32,176 bases of DNA, taken from positions 1 to 32,176 of the forward strand of contig JARLJS010000216.1 in assembly GCA_031291075.1 (NCBI GenBank). The letters run 5' to 3'. The stretch comes from Nevskia sp. (GTDB lineage: Bacteria > Pseudomonadota > Gammaproteobacteria > Nevskiales > Nevskiaceae). The notes under the pieces are model-generated. The model saw only the letters and a program-made list of their open reading frames with translations. It made no database searches and was not told where the DNA came from. Positions 1 through 6,699 of the stretch are shown piece after piece. Made by a program: the position numbers and the translations under genes. Each line of letters opens with the position of its first letter. The stretch's first letter is position 1.

Positions 1-127
1 CGTCGATCTGCTCGGAGTCGACGAGCTCGGTCAGGTGGTCGGATACCTCCGCGAACGTGAGGTAGCCCTTCTCCTTGCCGAGTGCGATCAGGTTCTTGAT
101 CTGGGATTGCTGGTCGGATGCGCTCAT
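1..127 (-). CDS. rpoD: RNA polymerase sigma factor RpoD, N-terminal fragment
   Basis: This is the first 42 codons of the housekeeping sigma-70 factor, which directs RNA polymerase to most promoters. The gene starts at the ATG read from 127 to 125 and leaves the window at base 1. The peptide begins MSASDQQSQIKNLIALGKEK and continues GYLTFAEVSDHL...DSEQID. This is the sigma region 1.1 pattern (LxxxGKExGYLTxAEVNDHL...VDxEQIED), the autoinhibitory acidic domain of primary sigma factors. In many gammaproteobacteria dnaG lies just upstream of rpoD. Here the upstream gene is a spermidine-synthase-like protein on the same strand, about 100 bp away. Only region 1.1 is visible, so the identification rests on that motif. 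Confidence 0.9.
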   Translation of the reverse strand, partial: MSASDQQSQIKNLIALGKEKGYLTFAEVSDHLTELVDSEQID

Positions 128-230
128 CAACCGTTTCTCATTTTGTGGAACCGACCGAGGAGAGCCAGCTCAGAATAGAAAGTTTCACTACAAGCCCGTC
201 CGAGGGATATCCTCCGAGAGCAGTTCGCGA

Positions 231-1169
231 TCAGGAACGGCGCATGCTGATCATCGCATCGGGCTCGTCGCCACTTGAGCCTAACACCTGCCGCGCATAG
301 CTGCGTTGCAACTTCCGCGCGAAAGCGGGGAAATCGAGACCATGCCGCCGCGCAAGCTTCCTGGCATCGCGCTCGATCACCGACCAGTCCGGCGCACGCC
401 AGGGGTCGTTGAAAGCGAATACCACGCGGTTGCCTTCGGTGGCGACGTTCTGGACGATGACCTGGCCTGGAAATGTATCCGCGATCAGCCGGCGGTGCAT
501 TTTATGGACGTCCGGTGGGCCGACCAGGTTTGCGACGAGGATTCCGCGGGGCTGCAGGCGTGCGCGCAAATTCTGGTAGAAGCGCGGATTGCCGAACTCC
601 GGCGCGATGCCGCACGCATCGCAGCCATCCAGGAGGATGACGTCCGCGCGTTCTTCAGTGGTGGCGAAATACTCCACAGCGTCGGCGTGAACGATCCGCA
701 TCCTTTCGTCTTGCGCCGGGACGTCGAAGAAGTCGCTGAACCCGATCACGTCCTCGTCCTTTTCCACGGTCGTGATCCGGGCGCGGGGAAGCTGGCCGTG
801 GCAGAACTTGGTCAGGGAACCGCCACCCAATCCGACGACGACCACGTGCTTGGGGCGAGGCAGAAACAGCAGAAACCCCATCATCTTCCGCGTATACGCA
901 AGATTCAGGGCATGGGGCTGGTCGAGGCTCATCGCGCTCTGCACGAAGGCGGGGCTGAAGTGGAGGCTCCTGACCGCGCCATCGTCCATCACGAACGGCT
1001 TCGAGTAGTCTCCTTGGCGCAGGCGCGCCTTCAGGTCGTGAACGTCCGCGTCGAGAGGTTCCCTCAGATAGATCTGGCCGTAGCCGTTGAGAACGTCCGC
1101 TGGCACGGCGCACCGAGAGGTGTCCCTGGTCAACGGCGTCTCCGGGGCTGAGCTTGCACTTTCATTCAA
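231..1169 (-). CDS. Spermidine synthase-like (SAM-methyltransferase fold) protein
   Basis: About 312 residues with the fold of spermidine synthases and related SAM-binding enzymes. A strand VVVVGLGGGSLTK (near residues 109-121) is the nucleotide-binding motif I. An acidic residue follows in TTVEKDEDV, and ADVILLDGCDACG forms the loop that carries the catalytic aspartates in true SpeE. In SpeE that loop is normally D-[ST]-x-D-P. Here it reads DGCDACG, so polyamine synthesis is uncertain and the substrate is unknown. The chosen start is a TTG at 1169, ten bases after GGAG. An upstream TTG at 1220 is also in frame, but it would place a perfect 26-bp palindrome inside the first codons. The first ATG lies well inside the conserved part. 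The C-terminus is basic. The gene is followed at about 100 bp by rpoD on the same strand. Confidence 0.7.
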   Translation of the reverse strand: MNESASSAPETPLTRDTSRCAVPADVLNGYGQIYLREPLDADVHDLKARLRQGDYSKPFVMDDGAVRSLHFSPAFVQSAMSLDQPHALNLAYTRKMMGFLLFLPRPKHVVVVGLGGGSLTKFCHGQLPRARITTVEKDEDVIGFSDFFDVPAQDERMRIVHADAVEYFATTEERADVILLDGCDACGIAPEFGNPRFYQNLRARLQPRGILVANLVGPPDVHKMHRRLIADTFPGQVIVQNVATEGNRVVFAFNDPWRAPDWSVIERDARKLARRHGLDFPAFARKLQRSYARQVLGSSGDEPDAMISMRRS

Positions 1170-1192
1170 CGTAATGGTTCTCCAGGGCCGGC

Positions 1193-1218
1193 GCCTCCGG
1201 ACCGCCGGGTCCGGAGGC
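1193..1218. repeat. Perfect 11-bp palindrome with 4-base loop
   Basis: GCCTCCGGACC, a GCCG loop, then GGTCCGGAGGC. The stem is perfect and very GC-rich but has no T-run on either side, so it is not a classical terminator. It lies in the leader of the minus-strand spermidine-synthase-like gene, just upstream of its probable ribosome binding site. It could be a leader hairpin or a protein-binding palindrome. Confidence 0.7.
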
Positions 1219-1465
1219 AAGCTCTTCAGGTTCGCCGCAACTGTCTCAGAACATGGGCCCCGCGCCGATGTGAGCGGGGGCTTCCGCAGGAGTTTATCGG
1301 CACGCTCTCTCGTGGAGGTGGGGGCTGACCGCTTCGGGACCTGCGGGTCGTCACGAAGAGCTGTGAATCGGCTTATCCCGGGGAGCCCGGCCCTGGTTGA
1401 ACGCGATTCCTCCCCACGGGCATTCGGCTCCTGCGCCCAACGAAGAACGTAGACCGCCCATAGGC
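1219..1465. other. Intergenic stretch without a recognisable gene
   Basis: I see no credible coding sequence, RNA gene or terminator here. Together with the palindrome before it and the promoter after it, it makes up the divergent region between the spermidine-synthase-like gene (minus) and the ribbon-helix-helix gene (plus). Confidence 0.5.
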
Positions 1466-1535
1466 TTGACTTATGAGGGTGACATTATCATGCTAAGCGC
1501 CAATTAGTTCAATAACATGATAATAAAATGATAAT
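1466..1535 (+). promoter_or_regulatory. Promoter and repeated operator half-sites of the RHH-GNAT pair
   Basis: A -35-like TTGACT (1466-1471) is followed after 17 bases by a weak -10-like CATGCT (1489-1494). An eight-base motif occurs three times. It is inverted as ATTATCAT at 1484-1491, and direct as ATGATAAT at 1517-1524 and 1528-1535. The first and second copies form a perfect inverted repeat (ATTATCATG/CATGATAAT). The third copy contains the start codon of the ribbon-helix-helix gene. Repeats overlapping the -10 and the start codon are what autoregulation by a small ribbon-helix-helix protein usually looks like. That this protein binds here is inference. Confidence 0.6.
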
Positions 1536-1731
1536 CGAAGAGCGGACCGCCCGGCTCACGATCCTCATTGATCCGCGCAAGAAAGCGGTTCTCGAAAGGC
1601 TGTGCGCGCTGGACGACACGACGCCGTCACGTGTGGTGCGCCAGCTCATCAGGGATTACCTCGAGAAACGCCTGGGGCATCCCTGGAAGCCGCAGGAGAA
1701 CGTGGAGGAAACTCTGCGTGGGAATTTCTAG
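1528..1731 (+). CDS. Ribbon-helix-helix (CopG-like) DNA-binding protein
   Basis: A 67-residue protein. A short N-terminal beta strand (RTARLTILIDPRKKAVLERL) is followed by two helices (ALDDTTPSRVVRQLIRDYLEKRL), the layout of CopG/Arc/MetJ-type regulators, which dimerise through the strand and insert it into the DNA major groove. The start ATG at 1528 lies within the third copy of the ATGATAAT repeat. The stop TAG is directly followed by the GTG of an acetyltransferase gene, so the two are very likely co-transcribed and translationally coupled. A small RHH protein in front of a GNAT enzyme resembles GNAT-type toxin-antitoxin pairs. However, this RHH is shorter than the DUF1778 antitoxins of those systems and may simply be the operon repressor. 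Confidence 0.8.
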   Translation: MIIEERTARLTILIDPRKKAVLERLCALDDTTPSRVVRQLIRDYLEKRLGHPWKPQENVEETLRGNF

Positions 1732-2184
1732 GTGGAACGCCTGATCCGCCCGATGACAGTGGCGGATGTTGCGGCCTGCCTGACCTTGTGGCGGCAGACC
1801 GAGGGCCTGGTGGTGCGCCTGGATTCGGACAACGAGATCGCAGTCACCCGCTTTCTCAAGCGCAACCCGGGCCTGAACTTCGTCGTCAAATCGGACGGCG
1901 AACTGGTCGGCAACGCCTTGTGCGGTTGCGACGGGCGCCGCGGCTACTTGTACCACCTCGCGGTAGCGCGTGGCTTTCGCCGGGAAGGATGCGCTTCCGC
2001 GATGCTGTCGGCGGTGTTCGCCGCGCTCAGGAAGCAGGGCATCACTCGCTGCCATGCTTTCGTTCTTTCGAGCAATCTGACAGCGCAGAAATTCTGGGCC
2101 GGGGTGAACGCGAACCAACGGCAGGATATGCGCGTCATCACGGTCAACGTTGAAGAGGCGGCACTGACGGCCGGCACCGAGTGA
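1732..2184 (+). CDS. GNAT-family N-acetyltransferase
   Basis: A 150-residue acetyltransferase of the GNAT fold, which transfers acetyl from acetyl-CoA to an amine. The acetyl-CoA pyrophosphate-binding motif is R-R-E-G-C-A (residues 83-88, matching [QR]xxGx[GA]) after the strand YLYHLAVA. The C-terminal part has the usual N-x-x-A-x-x-F-W pattern (NLTAQKFW). Overall it looks more like YpeA-type enzymes than like TacT/AtaT toxins. It starts with GTG immediately after the stop of the ribbon-helix-helix gene, with no spacing. The substrate cannot be read from the sequence. A toxin role is possible from the context but not shown. Confidence 0.8.
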   Translation: MERLIRPMTVADVAACLTLWRQTEGLVVRLDSDNEIAVTRFLKRNPGLNFVVKSDGELVGNALCGCDGRRGYLYHLAVARGFRREGCASAMLSAVFAALRKQGITRCHAFVLSSNLTAQKFWAGVNANQRQDMRVITVNVEEAALTAGTE

Positions 2185-2263
2185 CGACGCGAATCGCCGT
2201 CCGGCTGAGCGAGCTATGCGGTGCGGCAATCCATTCATGGATGCGCCCGGCCGGGGTGGCGTG

Positions 2264-2776
2264 ATGGATGCCGCGACATTAAGCGCAGAGGCCCATGCGT
2301 CGCTGTTTGATATCAGGGCCATCATGGGGATGCTCCAGCACCGCTGGCCATTCCTGCTGGTCGACAAGGTGATCGCGTACGAGAAAGGCACATCGCTGAC
2401 CGCCATCAAGAATGTCACTTATAACGAGCCATTCTTCGCCGGTCACTTCCCGTTGCTGCCGACCATGCCCGGGGTGCTGATCCTGGAGTCGATGGCCCAG
2501 GCCTGCGGCCTGTTGGCGTCGCAGGAGCTGGGGCTTAGGTCGGATGCTGGCGTGCTCTACTACTTCGCCGGCATCGACGACGCCCGCTTCAAGCGCATAG
2601 TGGTGCCGGGCGATGTCCTAACCCTGGAAGTGGTGATCGACAAGGTCAAACGCAGCTTGTGGAAGTTCAAGGCCAGGGCAAGTGTCGACGGCGAGCTCGC
2701 CTGTGAAGCCGGCCTGACTTGCGGGATCAAGAATGTTGGCAAGCCGGTCGCGGCCCCGGCACGCGAAGACGCCTGA
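2264..2776 (+). CDS. fabZ: 3-hydroxyacyl-ACP dehydratase FabZ
   Basis: FabZ removes water from (3R)-hydroxyacyl-ACP in fatty-acid elongation. The family hallmarks are present: MLQHRWPFLLVDKV near the start, NEPFFAGHFP with the catalytic His, then PGVLILESMAQACG with the catalytic Glu, and FAGIDDARFKRIVVPGD. The length (about 170 residues) is slightly above the usual 145-155 because of a short C-terminal tail. The chosen ATG follows a GGGGTGG stretch and puts about ten residues before the conserved DIRAIM. An in-frame ATG at 2216 would add 16 non-conserved residues. In most Gram-negative bacteria fabZ sits in the lpxD-fabZ-lpxA cluster. This copy stands alone, so it may be a second or specialised dehydratase. 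Confidence 0.88.
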   Translation: MDAATLSAEAHASLFDIRAIMGMLQHRWPFLLVDKVIAYEKGTSLTAIKNVTYNEPFFAGHFPLLPTMPGVLILESMAQACGLLASQELGLRSDAGVLYYFAGIDDARFKRIVVPGDVLTLEVVIDKVKRSLWKFKARASVDGELACEAGLTCGIKNVGKPVAAPAREDA

Positions 2777-2898
2777 GGACGGGAGCGTCCAGGGCGAGGT
2801 GACGCGAGACCGCTTACCCGAATCCCGGCACAACCCGACCGGACCGGACGCTCATCGAGACGATTTCAATTCACACAACTATTTAAGGACAAACAGAC

Positions 2899-3177
2899 AT
2901 GCTGAAAATCTACGCCGGCAACCTTCCGTCCGATACCACGGAGAAGGAGCTGGCCGAGCTGTTCTCGGCGCATGGCCGGGTGCGGTCGATCAAGTTATCG
3001 CACGACGTGTTTTCCGGTAAATGCCGCGGCTTCGGCTTCATCGAAATGGAAGGGCACGAGGCCCGGGCCGCGATCGCGGCTCTCAACGGCAAGGAGCTAC
3101 GCGGCAATCCTCTGCGCGTCAACCAGGAACGTCCGCGCGATGCGAAAGGGCGCAGCGGTGGCCACCGCCATCACTGA
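2899..3177 (+). CDS. Small RRM-type RNA-binding protein
   Basis: A 92-residue protein with a single RNA recognition motif. RNP2 is KIYAGNLP (residues 3-10) and RNP1 is KCRGFGFIEM (41-50), including the aromatic residues that stack on RNA bases. The core ends with LRGNPLRVNQERPR. The tail is basic and ends in G-G-H-R-H-H. Bacterial single-RRM proteins of this kind are often cold- or stress-linked RNA chaperones. The leader is relatively AT-rich (about 2860-2898) and carries AAGGAC before the ATG. The gene appears to be monocistronic. Its RNA target is unknown. Confidence 0.88.
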   Translation: MLKIYAGNLPSDTTEKELAELFSAHGRVRSIKLSHDVFSGKCRGFGFIEMEGHEARAAIAALNGKELRGNPLRVNQERPRDAKGRSGGHRHH

Positions 3178-3311
3178 GTGCGCTCCCACTTGCGCCGACA
3201 CCGGTGAGCCGCGGCGATATCGAATGGCGTCCGAGGGCATCCGCAGACGTCCTTCCTGCGCTTTCGCAGCGGCGTCGGCAAAGATGCGCGTCACGAAGCA
3301 AACATAACGGG

Positions 3312-3659
3312 CTACAGCGAGCAGGACATCACAAAGTCGTGTTGGCGGGCGATGATGTCGAAGTCAAAGCCATGCTCCAGCCTTGCGCCGATGTCATGGC
3401 TGCTGGTGCGCACGATAGTGCCAATGATTGTTTGCTCTTGGGACCGCAGGAAGTGCACCGTGGCACGGAAGCGTTGGCTAGGGGTGATCTCGCCGCTTCC
3501 GGGCCAAGCAAGGCGGATGCCGTACTCGGAGATATCAAGCACCTCCCACTCACGTGGGCCGATACTCAGAACGGGACGGAGATCGGCCGGATAGTGAAGG
3601 CGATGCTCGACTCGCCGTTCCTTTGTCCTCCATGTTGAGGAAGCGTGTTGTGCGTTCAT
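3312..3659 (-). CDS. PilZ-domain protein
   Basis: A 115-residue PilZ protein. The family binds cyclic di-GMP through two motifs and both are visible: RxxxR within ERRVEHR (Arg16, Arg20) and DxSxxG as DISEYG (residues 42-47), followed by a beta-barrel ending in GARLEHGFDF. There is no further domain, so it is a stand-alone c-di-GMP-responsive adaptor. Such proteins act on motility, pili or exopolysaccharide machinery, but no partner gene lies nearby. It is flanked by about 130 bp (towards the RRM gene) and 260 bp (upstream) in which I see no gene. Confidence 0.87.
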   Translation of the reverse strand: MNAQHASSTWRTKERRVEHRLHYPADLRPVLSIGPREWEVLDISEYGIRLAWPGSGEITPSQRFRATVHFLRSQEQTIIGTIVRTSSHDIGARLEHGFDFDIIARQHDFVMSCSL

Positions 3660-3918
3660 AGCGTAACCTCACTGAGTTTGCGCCAAAGTGATCGAGAGGG
3701 TGAGGCTGGTCGTCCTCAATGATTAGGTTGTCCGCCGCATGCTTAGTCATATCGAACCACGCTGGATTTGGTGCGCTGCGACATAAAGCGTTACCCGCCG
3801 GTATTTGGCTCCAGATTAGACACCCGGGAAGCTCGGAAGTGCTTTGCTCGGTGAGGTGTGAAGTGGAGCGGGAGATACCTTGCTCGACCGAAGCCGTCTT
3901 CACACGAGAGACCTGAAT

Positions 3919-4701
3919 CTATAGAGATCGACGCCTTTCATGGGATCTAATCGAGAGGAACTGGGCGCCGTAGTCATCCGCGAGTACTTGCACGCGCGGT
4001 GCACCGGACTGTGACGCGGAAACAGGGGCGAGGTAGCCGGAGAACTGATCGATTGTTCCGGCGCAGGAGCGTACATAGCTGACGCGATACACTTCACCGG
4101 TGCGGGTGTTGCTGAAGGAGCCTTTGTACATACAGCCCTTGGAGTCTGCTGCCACGAGATCGCCGTTAGCCCGCAGCGTCAAACCCACCCCAAAGCCATC
4201 TGTTTGGTAGCTCCACGTCCCGTTGATCGGTTGGCCCGGCCCTCCAGCCTCGCGGGTGGGCTGAAGCGACAGGCTCTCCCTGTTGCCTTGCCGATCCTCA
4301 ACAGTCGCGTCGAGGCCGGACGGGTAAACATTGCCGGAGACCACGCCCGAGGTTGACCTGGTACCGTCGGCAAATGCACGGTCTGTGGAATAGCCGGCGA
4401 GGTCACCACGGAGCGCTCGGCCGGCGGCGTCAAGCGTCAGGCGGTAATAGGTTCCATCCTGGGCGGCCATCCTGCCATCGCCGTTGTTTCCGAATATCGC
4501 AACGACCGGAGTCCGCTGTCCGCTGCTATCGCCGCCGAGCGTGCCGCGATAGAGCGCATCAGGGGGATAACAAGCGGAATAGCTGGCGCAGCCGCTGCCC
4601 CCGTAGTAGTAGTAAGTGCCGCCGCTGTGGCCTCCGCAGCCGACCAGGATCGTACCGCTGGTAACCACGATGGCGGGCACGGTATGACGTCGATGGGGCA
4701 T
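3919..4701 (-). CDS. Putative lipoprotein of unknown function
   Basis: 260 residues. The N-terminus (MPHRRHTVPAIVVTSG, then TILVGCGG) is a lipoprotein signal peptide: basic start, hydrophobic core and an LVGC lipobox, so the mature protein should be anchored through Cys23. The mature part begins with a Gly/Tyr-rich linker. It continues with beta-rich repeats of the style GTYYRLTLDAAGRALRGDL, NGTWSYQTDGFGVGLTLRANGDL and GCMYKGSFSNTRTGEVYRVSY, suggesting a small beta-barrel or sandwich. I do not recognise the family. The ATG at 4701 is preceded by GGGGAGAG. A longer in-frame extension to 4962 is rejected because it runs antisense through a cytochrome P460 remnant. The ribosome binding site straddles the inferred inversion breakpoint at 4710/4711, so the native promoter may have been replaced. 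Confidence 0.7.
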   Translation of the reverse strand: MPHRRHTVPAIVVTSGTILVGCGGHSGGTYYYYGGSGCASYSACYPPDALYRGTLGGDSSGQRTPVVAIFGNNGDGRMAAQDGTYYRLTLDAAGRALRGDLAGYSTDRAFADGTRSTSGVVSGNVYPSGLDATVEDRQGNRESLSLQPTREAGGPGQPINGTWSYQTDGFGVGLTLRANGDLVAADSKGCMYKGSFSNTRTGEVYRVSYVRSCAGTIDQFSGYLAPVSASQSGAPRVQVLADDYGAQFLSIRSHERRRSL

Positions 4702-4710
4702 GACACTCTC

Positions 4711-5013
4711 CCCGACGGCGCCAAAATGGCGAAGATCCATTGGATCCCGAAGAAGAACGAATCGGCCCCGGGCCAGCCACTGGTGGCCGGCACGCTCCAT
4801 GATGTTGACTTCATGGAGAAGGATAGTAAGAGGTTCGCGGACAGCGGCGGATGGGGATATGCCGAGTTTGAATATGACACCGCGTCCGACACGTTCAGGC
4901 CCGGCACACTGGCGGATCTGCCGCCACAGGGAAACGACGCCAAGTGCGGGTTCGCGTGCCACACGCTGGCGAAGAAGCAGGACTACGTTTTTACGGAGTA
5001 CCCCAAGAGGTGA
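4711..5013 (+). pseudogene. Cytochrome P460, C-terminal half (displaced)
   Basis: One hundred codons starting at PDGAKMAKIHW and ending DYVFTEYPKR. They include DSKRFADSGGWGYAEFEYD and the haem-c motif C-G-F-A-C-H. These are the hallmarks of the second half of cytochrome P460-family proteins, periplasmic c-type haem proteins linked to hydroxylamine or NO detoxification. There is no signal peptide, start codon or first half on this strand. The reading frame to the left runs antisense into the lipoprotein gene. The missing N-terminal half lies at 5597-5839 on the opposite strand. Confidence 0.85.
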
Positions 5014-5596
5014 CGTCTTGTCTGTTGCTCCGGCGATCTAGTCCGAAGCAGCCTTTTTCCACGCCCTGAAGCGGCCACGAAAGCATGGCAATAAAGGTCA
5101 ACGCCAAAGCTCCTCCGGCTTGGCAGCGCAATCGAGCGGCAAGCTGATCTGTGGCGCCCGCAGAAAGCGCGCCGGACAAGCTTGCGAGAGCATAAGCTGA
5201 TGCGTGGGGAGATGGCGTAACGCTGCCCAATATAATCCAACCAATTCAATGACTTAGTCTTTACCGTCCCACCCCTTGGGCCCCAACGGGCACGTTTGCG
5301 TGCCGCAGGACACCAAGCCCTGGGGCAAGCCGCGACAGCGAAACCCCGGCGCACGCCCGCAAGCGCAACCATGCCATCTGTGTGTGCCGCGCGCTTTCCC
5401 GCTTCGGCCATCTCGGCCAGACTCACGAATTTGTCACGGGATTCGAATCAGCATTGATTTTCCCGTTCGCTCGACGCATTTAGGTGAGAGGACAACATTG
5501 GTCCGCTGCGGAATATCGCAGCTCCGCAGCGTGGGTTGAGGCGCTGTAGTGCCGTGCTTCCCGATGGAAGTCCAGGCTGCCTTGCTCGCCAACGGA
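4711..5596. other. Inferred inverted segment splitting the P460 gene
   Basis: If this 886-bp segment is turned round, the codons at 4711 onward join the minus-strand codons ending at 5597. The junction reads G-N-G-K-P-F/P-D-G-A-K-M-A-K, in frame, giving an intact P460 of 181 residues with signal peptide. Apart from the P460 half, the segment (5014-5596) contains no gene I can recognise, only a small hairpin at 5289-5304. A five-base inverted microhomology (TCTCC at 4707-4711, GGAGA at 5594-5598) lies at the breakpoints. I see no long inverted repeats and no recombinase gene. Exact breakpoints are uncertain by a few bases. Confidence 0.7.
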
Positions 5597-5839
5597 GAAA
5601 GGCTTGCCGTTACCTGGAACACCGGCCTTGTAGGCGTCGATCATCGCGGGGTTCCCGAGGATCACGGCAATCTTGCCTCCATTCTGACTGAGGGAAATCG
5701 TCTGCCAGCCTTCGTATCCCCTGAACTCGGAGAACGCGAGCCCATTCGGCACTTCGAGGGCGTACCTGTCCTGGGCGCAGGCCAGGCCACTGGCGGCCAC
5801 CAGCGCGGCGGCGGACAACAGCTTCTTGAAGTTGCTCAT
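5480..5839 (-). pseudogene. Cytochrome P460, N-terminal half
   Basis: This begins at an ATG (5839) behind a good ribosome binding site (AGGAGAGC). The signal peptide is MSNFKKLLSAAALVAASG followed by LACA, cleaved before QDRY. P460-type sequence follows: VPNGLAFSEFRGYEGWQTIS, then ILGNPAMIDAYKAGVPGNGKPF. Similarity stops at Phe81 (5597). The remaining 38 codons (SVGEQGSLDF...) are unrelated and run to a stop at 5480. The haem-binding half is missing, so this product cannot be a functional P460. The promoter region upstream (5840-6045) looks otherwise empty. Confidence 0.85.
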
Positions 5840-6045
5840 GTGAGCTCTCCTGATGTCGTGAAGAAAGCGGCACTCAGCCCGCCCGCTCATCGAATGTTCT
5901 CGGCTGGAACCAAGCGGATGCCGGCCTCCGTACGAGACACACGATAGGCGCATCATGGAGTGTCTGCAATGTCACATATGCAACATTTTAGGACATGACC
6001 GGGGCGCCTGCGCAACGCATCGGAATGGCGGTGTACCCGGGCTAG

Positions 6046-6699
6046 AGTTCAGCGGCAGGCCTGTGGCACCTCGACGAGAAGCGCGTGGGCCGGCTGCCGG
6101 CCACGCAGGCCTTCATCAACTACGCCTATTTCGACGAGGCCCGCCTGTTCGACCGCGGCAGCGTCAACGGCTACATCGTCAACGTCGACCAGCCCGGCCA
6201 TGCCGACCGGGTCAGCGCTGCGATCGATGCCCTGTTCGCCAATTCCTCCGCGCCCACCCGTACGCAGAGCGAGCAGACCTTCAAGCTCAACATCCTGCGG
6301 CGCATCGGCGATATCGGCCTGATCGTGGGCGCCGTTCTGGGCGCGGTGCTGTTCACGCTGCTGCTGGTGGCCGGCAACACCATGGTCCAGGCCTTCCGCG
6401 AGCGGATTCCGGAGCTGGGCGTGCTCAAGACCATCGGTTTCACGGATGGCGCGGTGGCCCTGCTGTTCGTCACCGAGTCCTTGCTGCTGGTTGCCGCCGG
6501 CGCGGCGCTCGGGCTGGGCCTTGATGCGGTGCTGATTCCGCAACTGTTCAAGCAGGCGTTTGGGGCGCCGGCACCCATGCCGGTGGAGACGCTGCTGACG
6601 GGTGGCGCCTCTGCGCTGGTCATCGCCGTGGCCGTGGCCCTGATCCCAGCCTGGCGCGCGAGCCGGCTGAGCGTGGTCGAAGCCCTGGCCGTGCCGTGA
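6046..6699 (+). pseudogene. ABC transporter permease (FtsX/MacB type), 5'-truncated
   Basis: This is the C-terminal half of an ABC exporter permease: the end of the periplasmic domain (LPATQAFINYAYFDEARLFD), then the FtsX core. The core has a membrane segment (IGLIVGAVLGAVLFTLLLVA), the coupling loop FRERIPELGVLKTIGF, and two more membrane segments ending ALIPAWRASRLSVVEALAVP. The frame is open from 6046, directly after an in-frame TAG, and the first 40-50% of a normal permease of about 380 residues, with its first membrane helix, is absent. A GTG at 6085 could start translation but would make only a fragment. The stop overlaps the GTG of the next permease gene, as in an intact two-permease operon. 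The ATPase gene usually found upstream is also missing. Confidence 0.85.

Noticed and set aside
306-1151. Long plus-strand reading frame opposite the spermidine-synthase-like gene
   Set aside because: No recognisable motif, no ribosome binding site; the opposite strand codes for a clear protein family. It is a shadow frame of GC-rich DNA.
3550-3903. 117-codon minus-strand frame overlapping the PilZ gene
   Set aside because: Overlaps the PilZ coding region in another frame, low-complexity composition, no motif and no good ribosome binding site.
4702-4962. N-terminal extension of the lipoprotein gene
   Set aside because: It runs antisense through the P460 remnant, and the signal peptide with ribosome binding site begins at 4701.
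5289-5304. Hairpin GGCACG-TTTG-CGTGCC as a terminator
   Set aside because: Six base pairs only and no T-run on either strand.
4983-5426. 147-codon minus-strand frame inside the inverted segment
   Set aside because: Arg/Cys-rich composition without family features; overlaps the end of the P460 half. Probably chance.
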